This document shows, in pieces, positions 35,284-46,650 of a stretch of 64,000 bases of DNA; within the stretch, counting starts at the first letter, position 1; every line of letters begins with the position of its first letter. The position numbers and the translations under genes are program-made. Origin of the DNA: Tretioscincus oriximinensis (taxonomy: Eukaryota > Chordata > Lepidosauria > Squamata > Gymnophthalmidae); assembly GCA_022410635.1 (NCBI GenBank), contig JAJVDF010000214.1, forward strand, positions 678,072 through 742,071. The letters are read 5' to 3'. The notes under the pieces were generated by a model. It did no database searches. It was given only the letters and a program-made list of their open reading frames with translations, and was not told where the DNA came from.

Positions 35284-35573
35284 GCTGCATCCATGCATGG
35301 GCACAGCGCTGGCCACTGAGCACTCCACAAAGTGTTTGCTGATGGCGCGCCTTAAGATAATTTGGCTTCCTTTCTACATGGAAGTCAGCAGCCAACTGAG
35401 ACAGTGGGCGGCACCGGCAGTGCCATGTTAGTGGAGCAGAGGGTGGAGTCCCCTAACATGGCGACTCTCATGTGGAAAGGGAGCCAAATTAACCTTAAAG
35501 TGCACCGTGAGTGAACCCTTTGTGGAGTGCTCAGCGGTCGGTGCTGCATGGGCATGACATCCAAGCAGCTTTG
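35284..35573. mobile_element. Foldback element with ~100-bp inverted arms
   Basis: The left arm (about 35284-35386) and right arm (about 35463-35573) are inverted copies at roughly 75-80% identity. They include a perfect 17-bp core, CTGAGCACTCCACAAAG at 35316-35332 against 35518-35534, and AATTTGGCT near 35359. The 76-bp centre contains a second inverted pair, CCATGTTAG and CTAACATGG. The element is GC-richer than its surroundings. No open frame looks genuine. This is a typical foldback-type non-autonomous transposon; target duplications were not resolved. Confidence 0.65.
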
Positions 35574-37214
35574 CCACACAAGATTGTGCCTTGCCAGCGA
35601 TCAGCTCACTGCAAAGCACTGCAAAGCTCCACCACATCTGATTGCTGGGAAAGTGTAATTCTGCAACAGAGCCCTCCATTTGTCCATGTTGTGTGTGGCA
35701 GGCAGGTCTTCCCTGCAGCTGGGCTGAGACTGCACTCGAAGTCATGTGAGACCAGGTGCCCGGCTACCAATTGGACAATGCATGCACAGCGACTGCTGGG
35801 ATCCATGTGAGTGTGTCCCAGCTGTTGTCAAGGTGGCACTGAGCTTTTTGTGAGGAAGTCTCCAGCAGCACTGCGCAACCATGAGCTAGGTGCGTGTGGA
35901 TGGGTGATTGCCTGTAGCCCACTACAGCCTTAAAATGCAGTGCATAGCAGCATGTGTGGAGGGGGGGNTTTCTCCTTTGCTCATAGATTCTCGTTGTCTT
36001 TATCTAATGTTAGAATGTTGTGATAATGGCTCTTTAGGCTCTAGCTAAGCTATGGATGGCTATTTGAAGTTATTGATTTTGGTAAACCAAGTACAAAACC
36101 AGACTTTTGAGGATTCCACTTGATTCTCATACTCACTCTCATAACCACTATGTTCCTGGCAGGGATCTTTTCTTCAGGTTTATCTGGAAGCTTAGCTGGT
36201 ACATAAACATCAAAAAGGGTTACGGTTTTTGTTATAATATCTTTTCAGACTATTACTCTCTCTGTGTGTATCTGCATCTATATGGGACTTGTTTATTCCA
36301 GGACAATCTAGAGCATTGCTTTTCTGGTTTTAATTCTGTTTGTTTAAAATTTTGCAGTATATTCTGAGTTTTATCATTTTGTCATCTCATGCCTAGCAAA
36401 AAAATTTGAGCATGTAACATGCTCTCCCATAGCCATTGTGTTTGCTGGTTATTAAGAGAAGGAAAATTGTCAATATCAGATCCTTTTGCTAGTCACCCCA
36501 CTCTTTCCAACTGAGCAATAGCTAATTTATAATTTACAGAAACATTTTCTCATTTGTTGCATGACTTATCCACATGTCACATCTTTCATGCAATAACCAT
36601 ATGTAGCACTGCAACAACTGTTTTCCCTGGTAAACCGATAACCCAATAATTTAGATCCAAAACTTGAATTGCTCTTAGTTTGTATAAAATCTGGTGTGGC
36701 AAATGCACACTAATTCAACTCACAAATGGTTTATTGACCCTGCTGGATGCAGCACTTTTGTGCATATAAGCAACATCAACTAGCAGCTCAGAACTTGTAC
36801 GGATGTGTTCAAATTGCTGTGGATAGAGTGGAAATGGCATTAATTCATAATCATTCAGAATTTTGTTTGCTTGAACAAAAAAACCCATAGTGATTCTATG
36901 TTGCACCATTGCTTCATCAGTAGTTACACTGATGGTCCATGTTTTGTGACTGTTGTAGGTCTTACAATTTAAAAAAAAAAATTTGAGCTACAAGTAAACA
37001 ATATTTAATGCCAAACTGCAAATTCTAAAAAACAGTGACAGATGCTTAATGGCAAAGACCATGTAAGATGTTGCCGTTAATATTGTATGGCAGTATAGAA
37101 AAAGCTATCTTTAAATCCTACTTGAACTTCTGAAAGCATATACAATATACTGTGGGATGGCATCAACTAGAAACACGTAGTTACATATACCATTGTACCA
37201 TAACTACATATACC
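35574..37214. other. No gene; GC-rich first 380 bp
   Basis: 35574-35950 is GC-rich and continues in composition from the foldback element, so it may belong to a larger composite repeat. Overlapping frames on both strands (35428-35810) show no known domain. The remainder is AT-rich. Near 37180-37220 an 18-bp word ending in ACATATACCATTGTA is tandemly duplicated. Confidence 0.4.
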
Positions 37215-37345
37215 ATTGTATGCTGTCCCTTCCCTATTTTTAGATGTGGCTGTTTTTAACATGTTGATTGTGATTTTATTGATAACTGCCATCAAACCTT
37301 AAAGTATAGGGTGGTTAAGATGTAAATAAATAAACAAACAAACAT
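37215..37345 (+). mobile_element. L2-like LINE 3' tail
   Basis: CCCTTCCCTATTTTTAGATG, GTGGCTGTTTTTAACATG, GATTTTATTGATAACTGCC and the AAATAAATAAACAAACAAAC run match the inverted copy at 12440-12560 and the general L2 tail. Confidence 0.65.
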
Positions 37346-37494
37346 TTACGCTTCCAATAAACTATGCAATATTGAAAAAGCGAGTTTATTCAATATATAG
37401 ATTTTTGATATTTTTTTACTTGCTATGAAAGGCATTTTTGGAACAGTAAGCTACTACTAGCATAATAAAGCCCAATACAAATTCCCCACACTTA

Positions 37495-37610
37495 GGCCCT
37501 GTCCCCATTGAGCCTTATTCTGGTCTATATCTCGGAATAGGAACCTGCCATCTTCATAGTTTACACTGGCATGTGGATGACCTTGTCATTTATGAATAAT
37601 ATTCTAGATG
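37495..37610 (+). mobile_element. Palindromic MITE family P, left half
   Basis: CCCCATTGAGCCTTATTCTG, TATATCTCGGAATAGG and CATGTGGATGACC match the left half of the family P copies at 39066 and 18257. The right inverted repeat is missing or eroded. Confidence 0.45.
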
Positions 37611-38884
37611 TTTAGTTATTGATAGATACAGTAGGGATTATTAGGTGAACATGGAACTGAATGGACCGACAGATGGAATTTTAAATCTGATAGGGCCATT
37701 TACTATTAATTATGTATATATTTGTTCTGCCCCACCTGTAGCTGTCTTGGAATGATTTACAATTAAAATGTAATAGTTCAAATGATAAAACTAAAAAGTA
37801 CAGTTGAAATATTCAGTGTCTGATTAATAGAAAAGNAACTATGGTAATAGGTATTATTAGTATTTCATCTATTTGTATGTTGTTGATAGTTGTGCCTTTG
37901 GGGAAGGCTANTCCACTAAATGAAGTTTTGTACTCATTTTTCAATAAACAGGCTGTTTAAAGTGTTTCTTTTAAAAAATAAACACCAGATGTGCTCANTA
38001 GCTGTTCAAAGAACAGCAGCTTATCTGTGCCTTAAAAATGTCTGCTACATCTTTTATAAAACACACCATCTTGATCAAATGGTCCAGTTGAAGCAACAAA
38101 TTTAAAAATAATAGTGTAGCTTTACAATTTCTCCATGGAAAATGCTGTTGGTCTGGTGTAACTGAATTTGCTTTATTATTGAATTTTGTAAATATAAGAT
38201 AATATATTGTAAANAGATAAAACTATACATACGCAGTTACATATTGATCACCAAATTATGAACTTATCTACTACCTTATACTTTTCTTTAACATCCCTAT
38301 ACAGTATATTAAAAGCAGTATTATTTATATTCAAAATCTACTATACTGAAAGCAACTACAGTAAAAGTCTTCTAACTTTTGCTTTCTTAATGGCCAATTC
38401 TTTCAAGTTTGAACTTTAGATTGTCTGGAAGAAAAACCGGGTCCTCCGAACCCAGATAAGAACTTCAAGCGATCCATAATTCACTGATGTACCTTTTATA
38501 AAAAGGTATCTCCATCACTTGGTGCTTTCTTGCTTCATCTAGACTGCTTATGGTGAGCAGTTGTTTATTAATGATATTGTTTTGTACCCTAGAAAACAAT
38601 CTTTCTTTGAAATAAAACATCCTTTACTATTTTGCATAAAGTTATCTTTCTGCCTCAAATTTTAAAGACAGAAAAACATTTAAATCCAGGACTTGAATAA
38701 ACAAAATGCAAATGTTAATACAGTAATCAATCCTGTGAATTATGTGATACTGACTAGCAAGGACAGGTAAAGAGTTTATCCAGTTTCAAAATAAAATGAG
38801 CATTGGAATCATGTTTGACACTATAGCATTTGAACATACTTGCCTTATGCTAATGTATGCTATATTTAAATCTTTTACTAATGT
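37611..38884. other. No recognisable gene
   Basis: This is AT-rich, with scattered Ns and no family recognised. Confidence 0.4.
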
Positions 38885-38970
38885 GTTTTTATGTTGTTTT
38901 TAATCTTATGTTACCTACCCTGGGATCTTTGTTGAAGGGTGGGATATAAATTCCTAAATAATTAAAATAA
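38885..38970 (+). mobile_element. LINE 3' tail (L2-like)
   Basis: TTTTAATCTTATGTTACC, TACCCTGGGATC, GAAGGGTGGGATATAAATTC and an A-rich end match the tail at 14745-14825. Confidence 0.55.
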
Positions 38971-39065
38971 AAATAATGATCCCAATCCAGGAATAACTGA
39001 CTGCATTTGTGTTGAAAACTTTTCCATGATGATACTTGTTTCCTACTCTTGATTAAGACTTTGGC

Positions 39066-39182
39066 CCCATCCACATGGAGCCTTATCCTGGGTCACATCT
39101 CGGGACAGAGCTTGGCCATCCACATGCCAGTATAGACTGCTATTCTGAGGGGCAGCCCAGGATAAGGCTTCGTGTGGANGCA
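39066..39182. mobile_element. Palindromic MITE family P, best copy
   Basis: A 117-bp element with terminal inverted repeats of about 27 bp: left ATCCACATGGAGCCTTATCC and right, in reverse complement, NTCCACACGAAGCCTTATCC, each followed by TGGG. There is one N and about three mismatches. It has no coding capacity. Related sequences occur at 18257, 37495, 62955 and possibly 34055. Confidence 0.65.
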
Positions 39183-39831
39183 ATCTCAGTTTGCAGTACA
39201 AAACAAAAGCATCTTAAATGTCCCATTTAATATGTTTCACAGAAAAAGGACCCTTTCTATGTCCTGAGGATCTGTAGAATGAAGGTGCAGCAAAATTCAT
39301 AATTTCATAATCCTGAGAGCAGAGGTAAGTCACAAAATGGTGACACACCCACTTCAGCTCCATATTACATTGTTCTCATGAAATGGTCAAGAGAACTGCA
39401 GCCCTGGAACATCAGAAGTCATAACTCTATGGCTACGTTCACACTAGGGAGAAAAAAGTGAGTTGGAAAACAAGGAAGTAGATATAAATCCACTTCATGT
39501 TTTTTCCTTCTCTTCTGCCTCCTTTTGGCCCTAATTCAGTGGCCCGAGAGGGTAGGGAAAAAGCAGAATTGAACCTAGAACACATTGAGCAAGTGCAAAC
39601 AGTGCGGCTTTTTTTTTTTTAAAAAAGGAATCCCTAGCTCTGTGCAGGTTTCCACTTGTGCAAAACTACTGAGCAAGCCAGAAGCATCCTCGAGGATCTT
39701 CGACCATGGGATAGCTTTGAGGGTCTCTTGCCATTCTGGTAATTTTGACAGCAGTATAAAACTCCTGCATTGGAGCACTAACAAGGATTGTCAACTACAC
39801 ACAAAAGCCTGAAAAAAGGAAGGAGATCTAC
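39183..39831. other. No recognisable gene
   Basis: No coding or repeat family was recognised. A T10 A6 run at about 39609-39625 produces a spurious frame. Confidence 0.4.
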
Positions 39832-40075
39832 TTCGAGAGCTAGTTTGGTGTAGTGGTTGAATGTTGGACTTGTACCTGGTAGTCTCCCAGTTCGATTCCT
39901 CACTCCTCCATGAAAGCCAGCTGGGTGACCTTGGGCCAGTCACAGTTCTTTGAACTGTCTCAGCCCCACCTACTTCACAGGGTTTCTATTTTGGAGAAAG
40001 CAACAAAAGCTATGGTTGGCCACCCTGAGACTTTCAAGTATAGGGCGGGATACAAGTAAAAATAAATAATAATAC
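39832..40075 (+). mobile_element. CORE-SINE (MIR-like) with tRNA head and L2 tail
   Basis: The head GGTGTAGTGGTTGAATG (box A-like) and CCAGTTCGATTCC (box B-like) is followed by the CORE word CTGGGTGACCTTGGGCCAGT, then CTCAGCCCCACCTACTTCAC and the L2-type tail CCACCCTGAGAC, AGGGCGGGATACAAGT and AAATAAATAATAATA. All three modules are readable in order, so this is a near full-length copy of a CORE-SINE. The antisense copy at 26557-26755 shares the core. Confidence 0.82.
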
Positions 40076-41544
40076 TTGAATCTCCTGTGCCATGGACCCC
40101 AACCCTTGGGGATGCACCTCCGATCAGACAACCCACTGTACAATCATACTACACAGCAAAATAACCTCAGAAGGTATTTAATGTGAAGTGTGTTATGCTG
40201 CATTTGCGACACTTTTCATTTATATCTGCTCAAAAAATCATTGTTCAAACTGCACATGGAAAAAGTATTCTCCATTTGAATTACATAGGAAATATGTGTG
40301 CCCGGTGCAGAACTACAGATCTTTACACATTTCCCCCCTAGCTCAAATGCAGCCCATGTGGCCTTTTCTACAAAGGTTTCAAACTATCCATCTTTTCTAT
40401 TGTTAAGGAACTGGCAAAATAAGATTATTCTGCAGAAGTCTAATGTTTTACAATAAATATAAATTTTAGATTGCATATGTTATGATTTACTTATATAAAA
40501 TTTGTAAAATTTTCCCATTGTCCTTATAATGAAATCCCTTTCCAAAGTGCCATGAGTAGGGAATACCTCTGTTCCTATAATTTAATCAGTCCAAGTTGAC
40601 AATAATCTTCTCTATCAAGCAATTCTTATTCTCTGTGCATACCATTTCCATCACTGGTTTGCAATTTCATTTCTAATTAGTTTCTTGGCATGCAGAAATG
40701 CAAAGCTTATTTAATTTTATTCAGCATTTGTGTGTACACTTTCCCTTGGCAACCTNTTTCTCTACCCCCACATCTGTGTTCATTTTTACCCCCTGGTGTG
40801 TTTTCTGAGTAAGAAAGAGAAATTCTTTCGTGATGCTTATCATGTACCAGTTTGCTATCATTACACAATTTTATTTTGGCTTCCCATCTACCTGGTTCCA
40901 ATCTGACGGGTACCAGGATTATTATTTTTCTGTAAAAAAGATATCTAGGAAAAGATTTAGAAGTCCTGCTGTGTTTAATTTCATGGAATCTTCATCCCAA
41001 AATATATTTGATGGAAACACACNAACAAACAGAAAAGTACTGATTTTTGTGTACAGTTTCCCTTCAGTTAAGCCTTGAAAATTCTTTAAAAAGTGGACCA
41101 TATATACTACAGACATCTTGGTGCCGTTGATTATTTGTTGACAAAATCATTCTTATTAAGAAATGAAGAGCAGCTTTGTATAACATTTCAACATTTATTA
41201 TATATTGACAAAGATGAATGGAGCATCATATCTTTAAACTGGGTTTTTTTTAAAAAAAAAACCTAAGCAAAGGTTTTTAATTTTGTTGATCTGCCTTGGG
41301 ACCTTTGGGTAAAAGGTGGAATAGAAAGAAAAAAATAAAGAAAGATCAATGAACAGAAATGGAAAAAATGCTAGATTTAATTATTTAAGAAATATAACTT
41401 GCTTTTTATCAAAGAATCCCAGGATGAATTCACAATAAGAAATGTTACAATATACAATGCTGTCATAAAATATACTCAAAACATGTCAATCCCTCCCACT
41501 GTCCATGGCAGGACAATATCAAGGGGAAGCTAGATACTGTTGGA
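40076..41544. other. No gene; LINE-like tail words near 41270
   Basis: No gene was recognised. 41265-41345 has GATCTGCCTTGGGACC and AAAGGTGGAATAGAAAG, a decayed L2-like tail. The rest is AT-rich. Confidence 0.4.
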
Positions 41545-41775
41545 CAAGTCAGCAAGTGTTGTTTTGCCTTTTTACAAATTTGTGGTGAGGCCACATTTGG
41601 AATTCTGTNTGTAATACCACATTTCAAAAAGATATTGTGGAACTAGAGAAGGTACAGAAAAGAGCAACAAGAATGAGCACCTCACTTATGAAGTCAGGCT
41701 GCAATGTCTGGGCTGCTTCAGCCTCAGAAGAAGGCGTTTGAGGGGTGATCTGATTGAAGTGATGTTCCTATGTTC
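41545..41775 (+). mobile_element. CR1 LINE fragment, C-terminal region
   Basis: AAGTCAGCAAGTGTTGTTTT, GGCCACATTTGGAATTCTG, ATTGTGGAACTAGAGAAGG, GTACAGAAAAGAGCAACAAG and GGGGTGATCTGATTGAAGTG match 560-760 and 15895-16070. The 3' part is replaced by an immediate ATGTTCCTATGTTC, so the C-terminus and most of the 3' UTR were deleted. Confidence 0.78.
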
Positions 41776-42704
41776 TAGACTTTTAGATAAGTTTAATTGT
41801 CTGTGAAAACTTTAGTCTTAGCTAAAATGAATTCTCTTTGGTCTCTCATTCACCTGTTGAAATTTTGTAACTGGTGGTTGACAGCAATGGCGATTGCCAC
41901 TAGAATCCTCTGTTCCGTCTTAAAGCCAGTTTGTGAGCTTGCTTTGAAGTGCAGATCAAAAGAGGATTTTCTGGCACCACACGGACTTCAAAGGAAGATC
42001 ATGAACCAGCTTCTATGGGGAGGGGCTCCAGCTGTACTTCCCATCCCGATTGCTCTAATTGTAGCTCTTTTGAAATATTCAGCTAATGGGAGGATTTGGG
42101 GGAAATGTCAGCATTAAAGGACTAGGAACCTTTGTAAACAACGTTTCTTTATTTTATTTTAAAAATATAATTCACACTCCATACATTTGAAATAACAATG
42201 TATAAAAGTACCTAATGTTAACATACAATTTTCACTCATATGGAAAATGAATAATGAAAGTGACTATTTGATGTGCATATAACAAATCTATANAGTTTGA
42301 TTGTTGGTGGGTAGGGAAGTGGAGAAACTAGGAATAAGACAATAGAATTGGGCTTAAATGTTGAAGAACTGTAAAGTAATTGGAATATTTTCTTAAAAAT
42401 GATAATATTCCTCTAAGTTTCCTTCAAAACCAGTTTTAATTCTGAAGTCTAGAAATTGTAAAAGGATCTGCATGGCAAAATGAGGATGTGCTAAAAGGCT
42501 TCTGGGGAATGTAGTGACTACACATTGCTCTGAACCTATCAGGTATCCAGCTTGTTTCCTTTGGTAGTCTACACTCCAGGAGACGAAGACTATACTGTAC
42601 ACTCCTTGTTGCAGAGCTGGAAAAACTATTCCATAAAGAGTGACCAGCCCTGGTGTGCTTCTATGGTTTCCATATAGAAGAATATGAGTCATCTATCTGT
42701 GGTG
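41776..42704. other. No recognisable gene
   Basis: The frame at 41797-42117 (106 codons, hydrophobic stretches) has no recognised domain and lacks other support. The rest is AT-rich. Confidence 0.4.
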
Positions 42705-42962
42705 GCCTTTAGGGCACAGTGGTGGAGCAGTTAAGAGCATCAGTGTTTCAACAGAGATCGAACCCTATGTTTTGGCCATGGAGAGGGGTAAGCATCCTCT
42801 ATTGGCCTTAGCTTCACCCAACCCAGCTGTTCAAAAGCAAACACAAAAAGATAAATGAGTCCCACTGCAAACATGGTGGGGAAGATAGAATAGATGTAAG
42901 CTTTGGATGAAAAATAAATGTGTAAGCTGCTCTGAGTCCTTTTGGGTAAGATTCTTCTTCTT
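42705..42962 (+). mobile_element. tRNA-SINE, variant subfamily
   Basis: The head GGCACAGTGGTGGAGCAG and GAGATCGAACCC (box B-like) differs from the main SINE head, but the body GGCCATGGAGAGGGGTAAGC, CACCCAACCCAGCTGTTC, GGTGGGGAAGATAGAAT and the tail GTAAGCTGCTCTGAGTCC and TTCTTCTTC are the same. The antisense copy at 56040-56320 has this head type. Confidence 0.7.
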
Positions 42963-44512
42963 CCTGTGAAGTTCAAGTCTTGGGCAATTTCAGGGCAACA
43001 AGGGGCCACAACATCTCTTCATAGAATAGCAGAGACCCTTAGCAAGATCAGAGCCATCTTTATTTCAGCCTTTGTTAAAAGGGAAAGGACAGCTTTAAGT
43101 TCAAACTGCAGTTTTGGGAAAAAAATTGGGAGTAGTACTTCAAAGAAGGAACTGGTATCAGTCCAGCTGCAAGGAGAAAGACACTGTTAGCAAACAGCAG
43201 TTTTCAATTTAGAAGGGGTAGTTAATCTCAGGAAAATGGATTTTACCATTCCAAAATTAAAGTGAAGTGAGGGCTTAATTTTACCTGAGCCTTTCCTGAG
43301 CATTCATTCCACGGTAACACCCCAATTGTTGTGAGTTCAGAGTNCTCAATGAATCTCACCGGGCTGAAGTAGCTGGAAAAACCTGTTTTTCCAGAGGAGG
43401 GAGGCAAGCTGCTGAGCCTGGAGGGAATGCCAAACAAAAGAACCCCCAGCCCCTGCTCTCTTGATCGCTTTTTGTTGTCTGATCTCCATTGTCAGTGTAC
43501 AAGTGGCGCAAATTACAAAAAGCAGCAGCGGCGACACAATTTCACCACGGACTGCNGAGCAGAAACCTGTGGTGTGTGTTTAGAGCAATGCTTTAGCACT
43601 TCCAAGCCCATTTTTATGGTAACACAGTTGGAACAATGGACTTTAGCTTCACAGTCATGTGCACGTTAAGGGACAATGCATCTGCAAGAAACATCATTGG
43701 ATTGGTAGACGGATCTAGAAACAGAAAGAGGTTAAAGATGGTTAATTGATTTTGTGTTAGAAGTCATTATTATTCTTTGCTATGCAGAATGCTTTGAAGA
43801 TATTTGTAACCAGAATTCTTCTCTTCTGTACTTTGAAATGCAAGGTATCATCCAGGATTGGCGTGATTATGAATGCTTATTTTGCTGGACTATGCTTTTT
43901 GCCTTGCAACAAAACAAATCCTTTTTGTAGCCCCTTGGAATTCTTTTCAGTTTGATTCATTCACGCTACCAAGGTGAAAGCTGAGGGCAAGTGCTTCTCC
44001 CCTAACTTAGGAAACCTTACACCTATGTATAGCCTCTTGTATGAAATCAGTAATTTGTAAATCAGACAATGGCAAGAAATAAAAATGGAGCAGAGGAGGG
44101 GAAAATATTTCCCCCATTAGACGGCATTGAATTCAAATGCAAACTTAGTGGACATAGTTTCTGAACAAATGTAACTCTTATATGCAATGTAAGAATGTAT
44201 TTAAATATACTAACTCTTTTGTATAGTTGCTTTGGGAACCTGTATGTATATTATTTTCATCTTTCTTTTGCTTCCCCTGCCTACCACATTTTGCGGGGAG
44301 GATTTCTGGAAGCACGCAAATTCTGAAAAATCTCTTAATTGCCATCTGCTACATATATCTGTCTCATTCAAAGTTCCTGTATTTTCTAACAATTTGACAG
44401 CTATAAAATGTTTTTTTTTTAATTATGTTCACCACTCTTCTTGAAGTCTTGGTAGATGAAATACTTTAAGGCCACTGAAAAGCATGTCTCAGTCATTTTG
44501 TATAACCTGCAG
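42963..44512. other. No recognisable gene
   Basis: No coding family was recognised. The segment 43240-43640 is GC-richer and gives overlapping frames on both strands. The segment 44220-44410 is repeat-free by eye. Confidence 0.4.
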
Positions 44513-44822
44513 GCACGGATAGCTCAGTTGCTTAGGAATTCATCTNTCGCCTGGGAGATTGGGTTTCAAAGCCCTGTGTTGGAAGTGGGGAGGGGTGAGC
44601 ACCTTCCACTAGCCTGTAGCTGTAGCCAACCCAGCTATTCGAAAGCATGAATTGCAAGAAATTGCAACTGAATGCAAGTAGATACATGGGAGCAACCAGA
44701 GCCTGGTGCGGAAGATAGAATGTGAGCCTTCGGGCAAAATATATCCTTGTAAGCCGCTTTGAGTCCCTTTGAAAAGGTGAGAAAAGCGGGGTATAAGAAN
44801 CAAGTTCTTATTCTTCTTCTTC
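44513..44822 (+). mobile_element. tRNA-derived SINE, copy 3, near full length
   Basis: GGATAGCTCAGTTGCTTAGG (box A region), GGGTTTCAAAGCCC (box B), GAGCACCTTCCACTAGCC, GTAGCCAACCCAGC, GCAAGAAATTGCAACTG, GTAAGCCGCTTTGAGTCCC, GCGGGGTATAAGAA and TTCTTCTTCTTC follow in order. This is the cleanest head of the family in the window. Confidence 0.83.
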
Positions 44823-45235
44823 TAAATGCTTGCCTATTCTTTGTGTATTTTGATTATATATTGGCCAGAAATATGCATTTGATTGAATTGTAGTTAAGAG
44901 TTTAGAACTGTTTCAGTTGTCTGGATAACTTAGGGTGTGTGAGAAATGACGAGAGAAACCGAAGGAAATCCACAATCTAAAAGCAATTGCGGATTTGCTA
45001 GGATTTAGAGGGGACATGCAGAGCTGTATTTAGGCAAAATATAGCTACAAGTAGTAGTAAGAAGATATTAATGTTTTATTTATTTTATTATTATGAAACC
45101 TGAAGTAGCTGAGGGAAGAGGGGGAGTGAAATAAATAAATAAAGTAAATAAGTAANTAAATTACAGCCCAAGGGCAAAATACAAGCAAAATATGAGCNCG
45201 GGGCATGCTTACCTGGGAATCCTCACAGAGCTGGT
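44823..45235. other. No recognisable gene
   Basis: AT-rich, with AAATA-type repeats near 45130-45160. No family recognised. Confidence 0.35.
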
Positions 45236-45445
45236 ATTAGTCTGATGAGAAGAAGGTATCTGAGCATGCCCAGCCAGCTGTGATCCTGTAGTCCTGCTGG
45301 CTGGTGACTTCTCGCACTGTTCGTCTCTTCATAATGGCCACAACAGATTGCAGAGGTGCAAACAGCTTAAAATGGAGGACACAGAGATTTCACCATGCAG
45401 CTGGAAAAGATCTGGAACATTGCACCAAGAACAAGGTAAGAAAAT
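45236..45445 (+). repeat. Unclassified interspersed repeat B, copy 2
   Basis: This copy matches 25840-26150 in ordered words (see there). The sequence immediately upstream (45183-45235, with GCATGCTTACCTGGG) may belong to it too. Confidence 0.5.
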
Positions 45446-45976
45446 GTTGTGTGCAACCATGGTCTTTATGGCTAAACTAAAACTTATTTCTTTTTTTGAT
45501 GGATTACAAAGTCTGGACTTTACCTAACATGAATATTGGAAAGGTGCTGGGTACGTATATAATTTTAGGCACAATATTTCAGACACATCCAGTACAGCCT
45601 CTTGTACTAGTAACTACTACTACAACAAGAAACAATGGAAGGGCAAATGATGGGAGTATATGTGTAGCTTGCTTAATTTTCCTGCTCCTCACTTTACCTT
45701 AGACATTGAAGAGGTTTCAGCTTGCAAGGGAAAATATTTGATAGTCTTTGTTCCCTTTGGTTGTTTTGTGCTCAGAAAATGGTATTCAGCACATACTTAC
45801 TTTATAAAAATTATAGAAGGACTTTATTGTGCATTAAANCAGATTCATCTGTAGTGAAATCAAATACATATAATAAAATGGGTATCAAAGAGTCCAACAT
45901 TCCAACGTATAGAGAGCAATGACAGGCTTTGGAATATTGGAAGCCTCCAGAGACCAGTGACAGGGCTCAAAATTTG
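45446..45976. other. No recognisable gene
   Basis: Short frames of 64-68 codons are unassigned. No repeat family was recognised. Confidence 0.35.
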
Positions 45977-46145
45977 CAGAGAGAAAGAGAGGAAGATAAA
46001 CAGGAAAGAAGGAAGAGTCAAGGAAGGGAAGAAAGAAGGAATGGATGAAAGAAGGAAGAGAAGAAAGATAAGGAAGAAAAAAGGAAGGAAAGAAAGAACA
46101 AAAGAAAGAAGCAGCAAGTGAAAGAAGGATGGAACAAGGGAGGGA
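45977..46145. repeat. Purine-rich (GAAAG/GGAA) low-complexity tract
   Basis: An almost pure A/G strand of about 165 bp with GAAAGAAGG-type units. Long minus-strand frames rich in S, F, L and P through it are composition artefacts. Mirror-repeat purine tracts can form triplexes, but no regular mirror axis is evident. Confidence 0.85.
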
Positions 46146-46650
46146 GTGGGTAGAGTCAGTAGCTTTGGTATAGCTGTCCCATTGTCCAATTGTAACACTG
46201 TCCAATTCCTCTTTGCTGCCTTCCATCAAGTCAACATCATTGCTAGGTGCCTGGTTAGGTTTCCATTCCCATAACCTCAGGTTCAATTCACTGGCAAGAA
46301 TAAAGCTATTTCACACCTGCATATTTTGCACATCTGCACAAAACAATGTCACCATTATCTAGTTTCACTTATTTCTAATTTCTGCTCACCAAAATGCCTC
46401 CACAATAAACTAAGTCACAGCAAGGATGAGGGGTCCTTTGTGCACAGCTGGATTCATTCACACCCTTCATTCCATGGTCCTCTACCCATATCCACTCTTG
46501 CACAAAAATCAGAGAATATTAGCAGTGCTTATTTGATAGACTGACCCTACTGTTAAAAAAAATGGTGACAACAACCAGCCTGGATAGCTTTAATAAGACA
46601 TTATAAAAATTCAAAGTGAACACTACAAAAATACAAATACAAATGAACAC
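46146..46650. other. No recognisable gene
   Basis: No coding family was recognised between the purine tract and the L2-like element. Confidence 0.35.

Noticed and set aside
41797..42117. 106-codon frame with hydrophobic stretches
   Set aside because: No family recognised; sits directly after a CR1 remnant; probably random.
44513..44600. tRNA gene
   Set aside because: Box A and B-like words belong to a SINE head; no cloverleaf-complete 3' half and the same head recurs with a SINE body.
45860..46286. Hydrophobic S/F/L/P frames on the minus strand
   Set aside because: They are the complement of a purine-rich tract.
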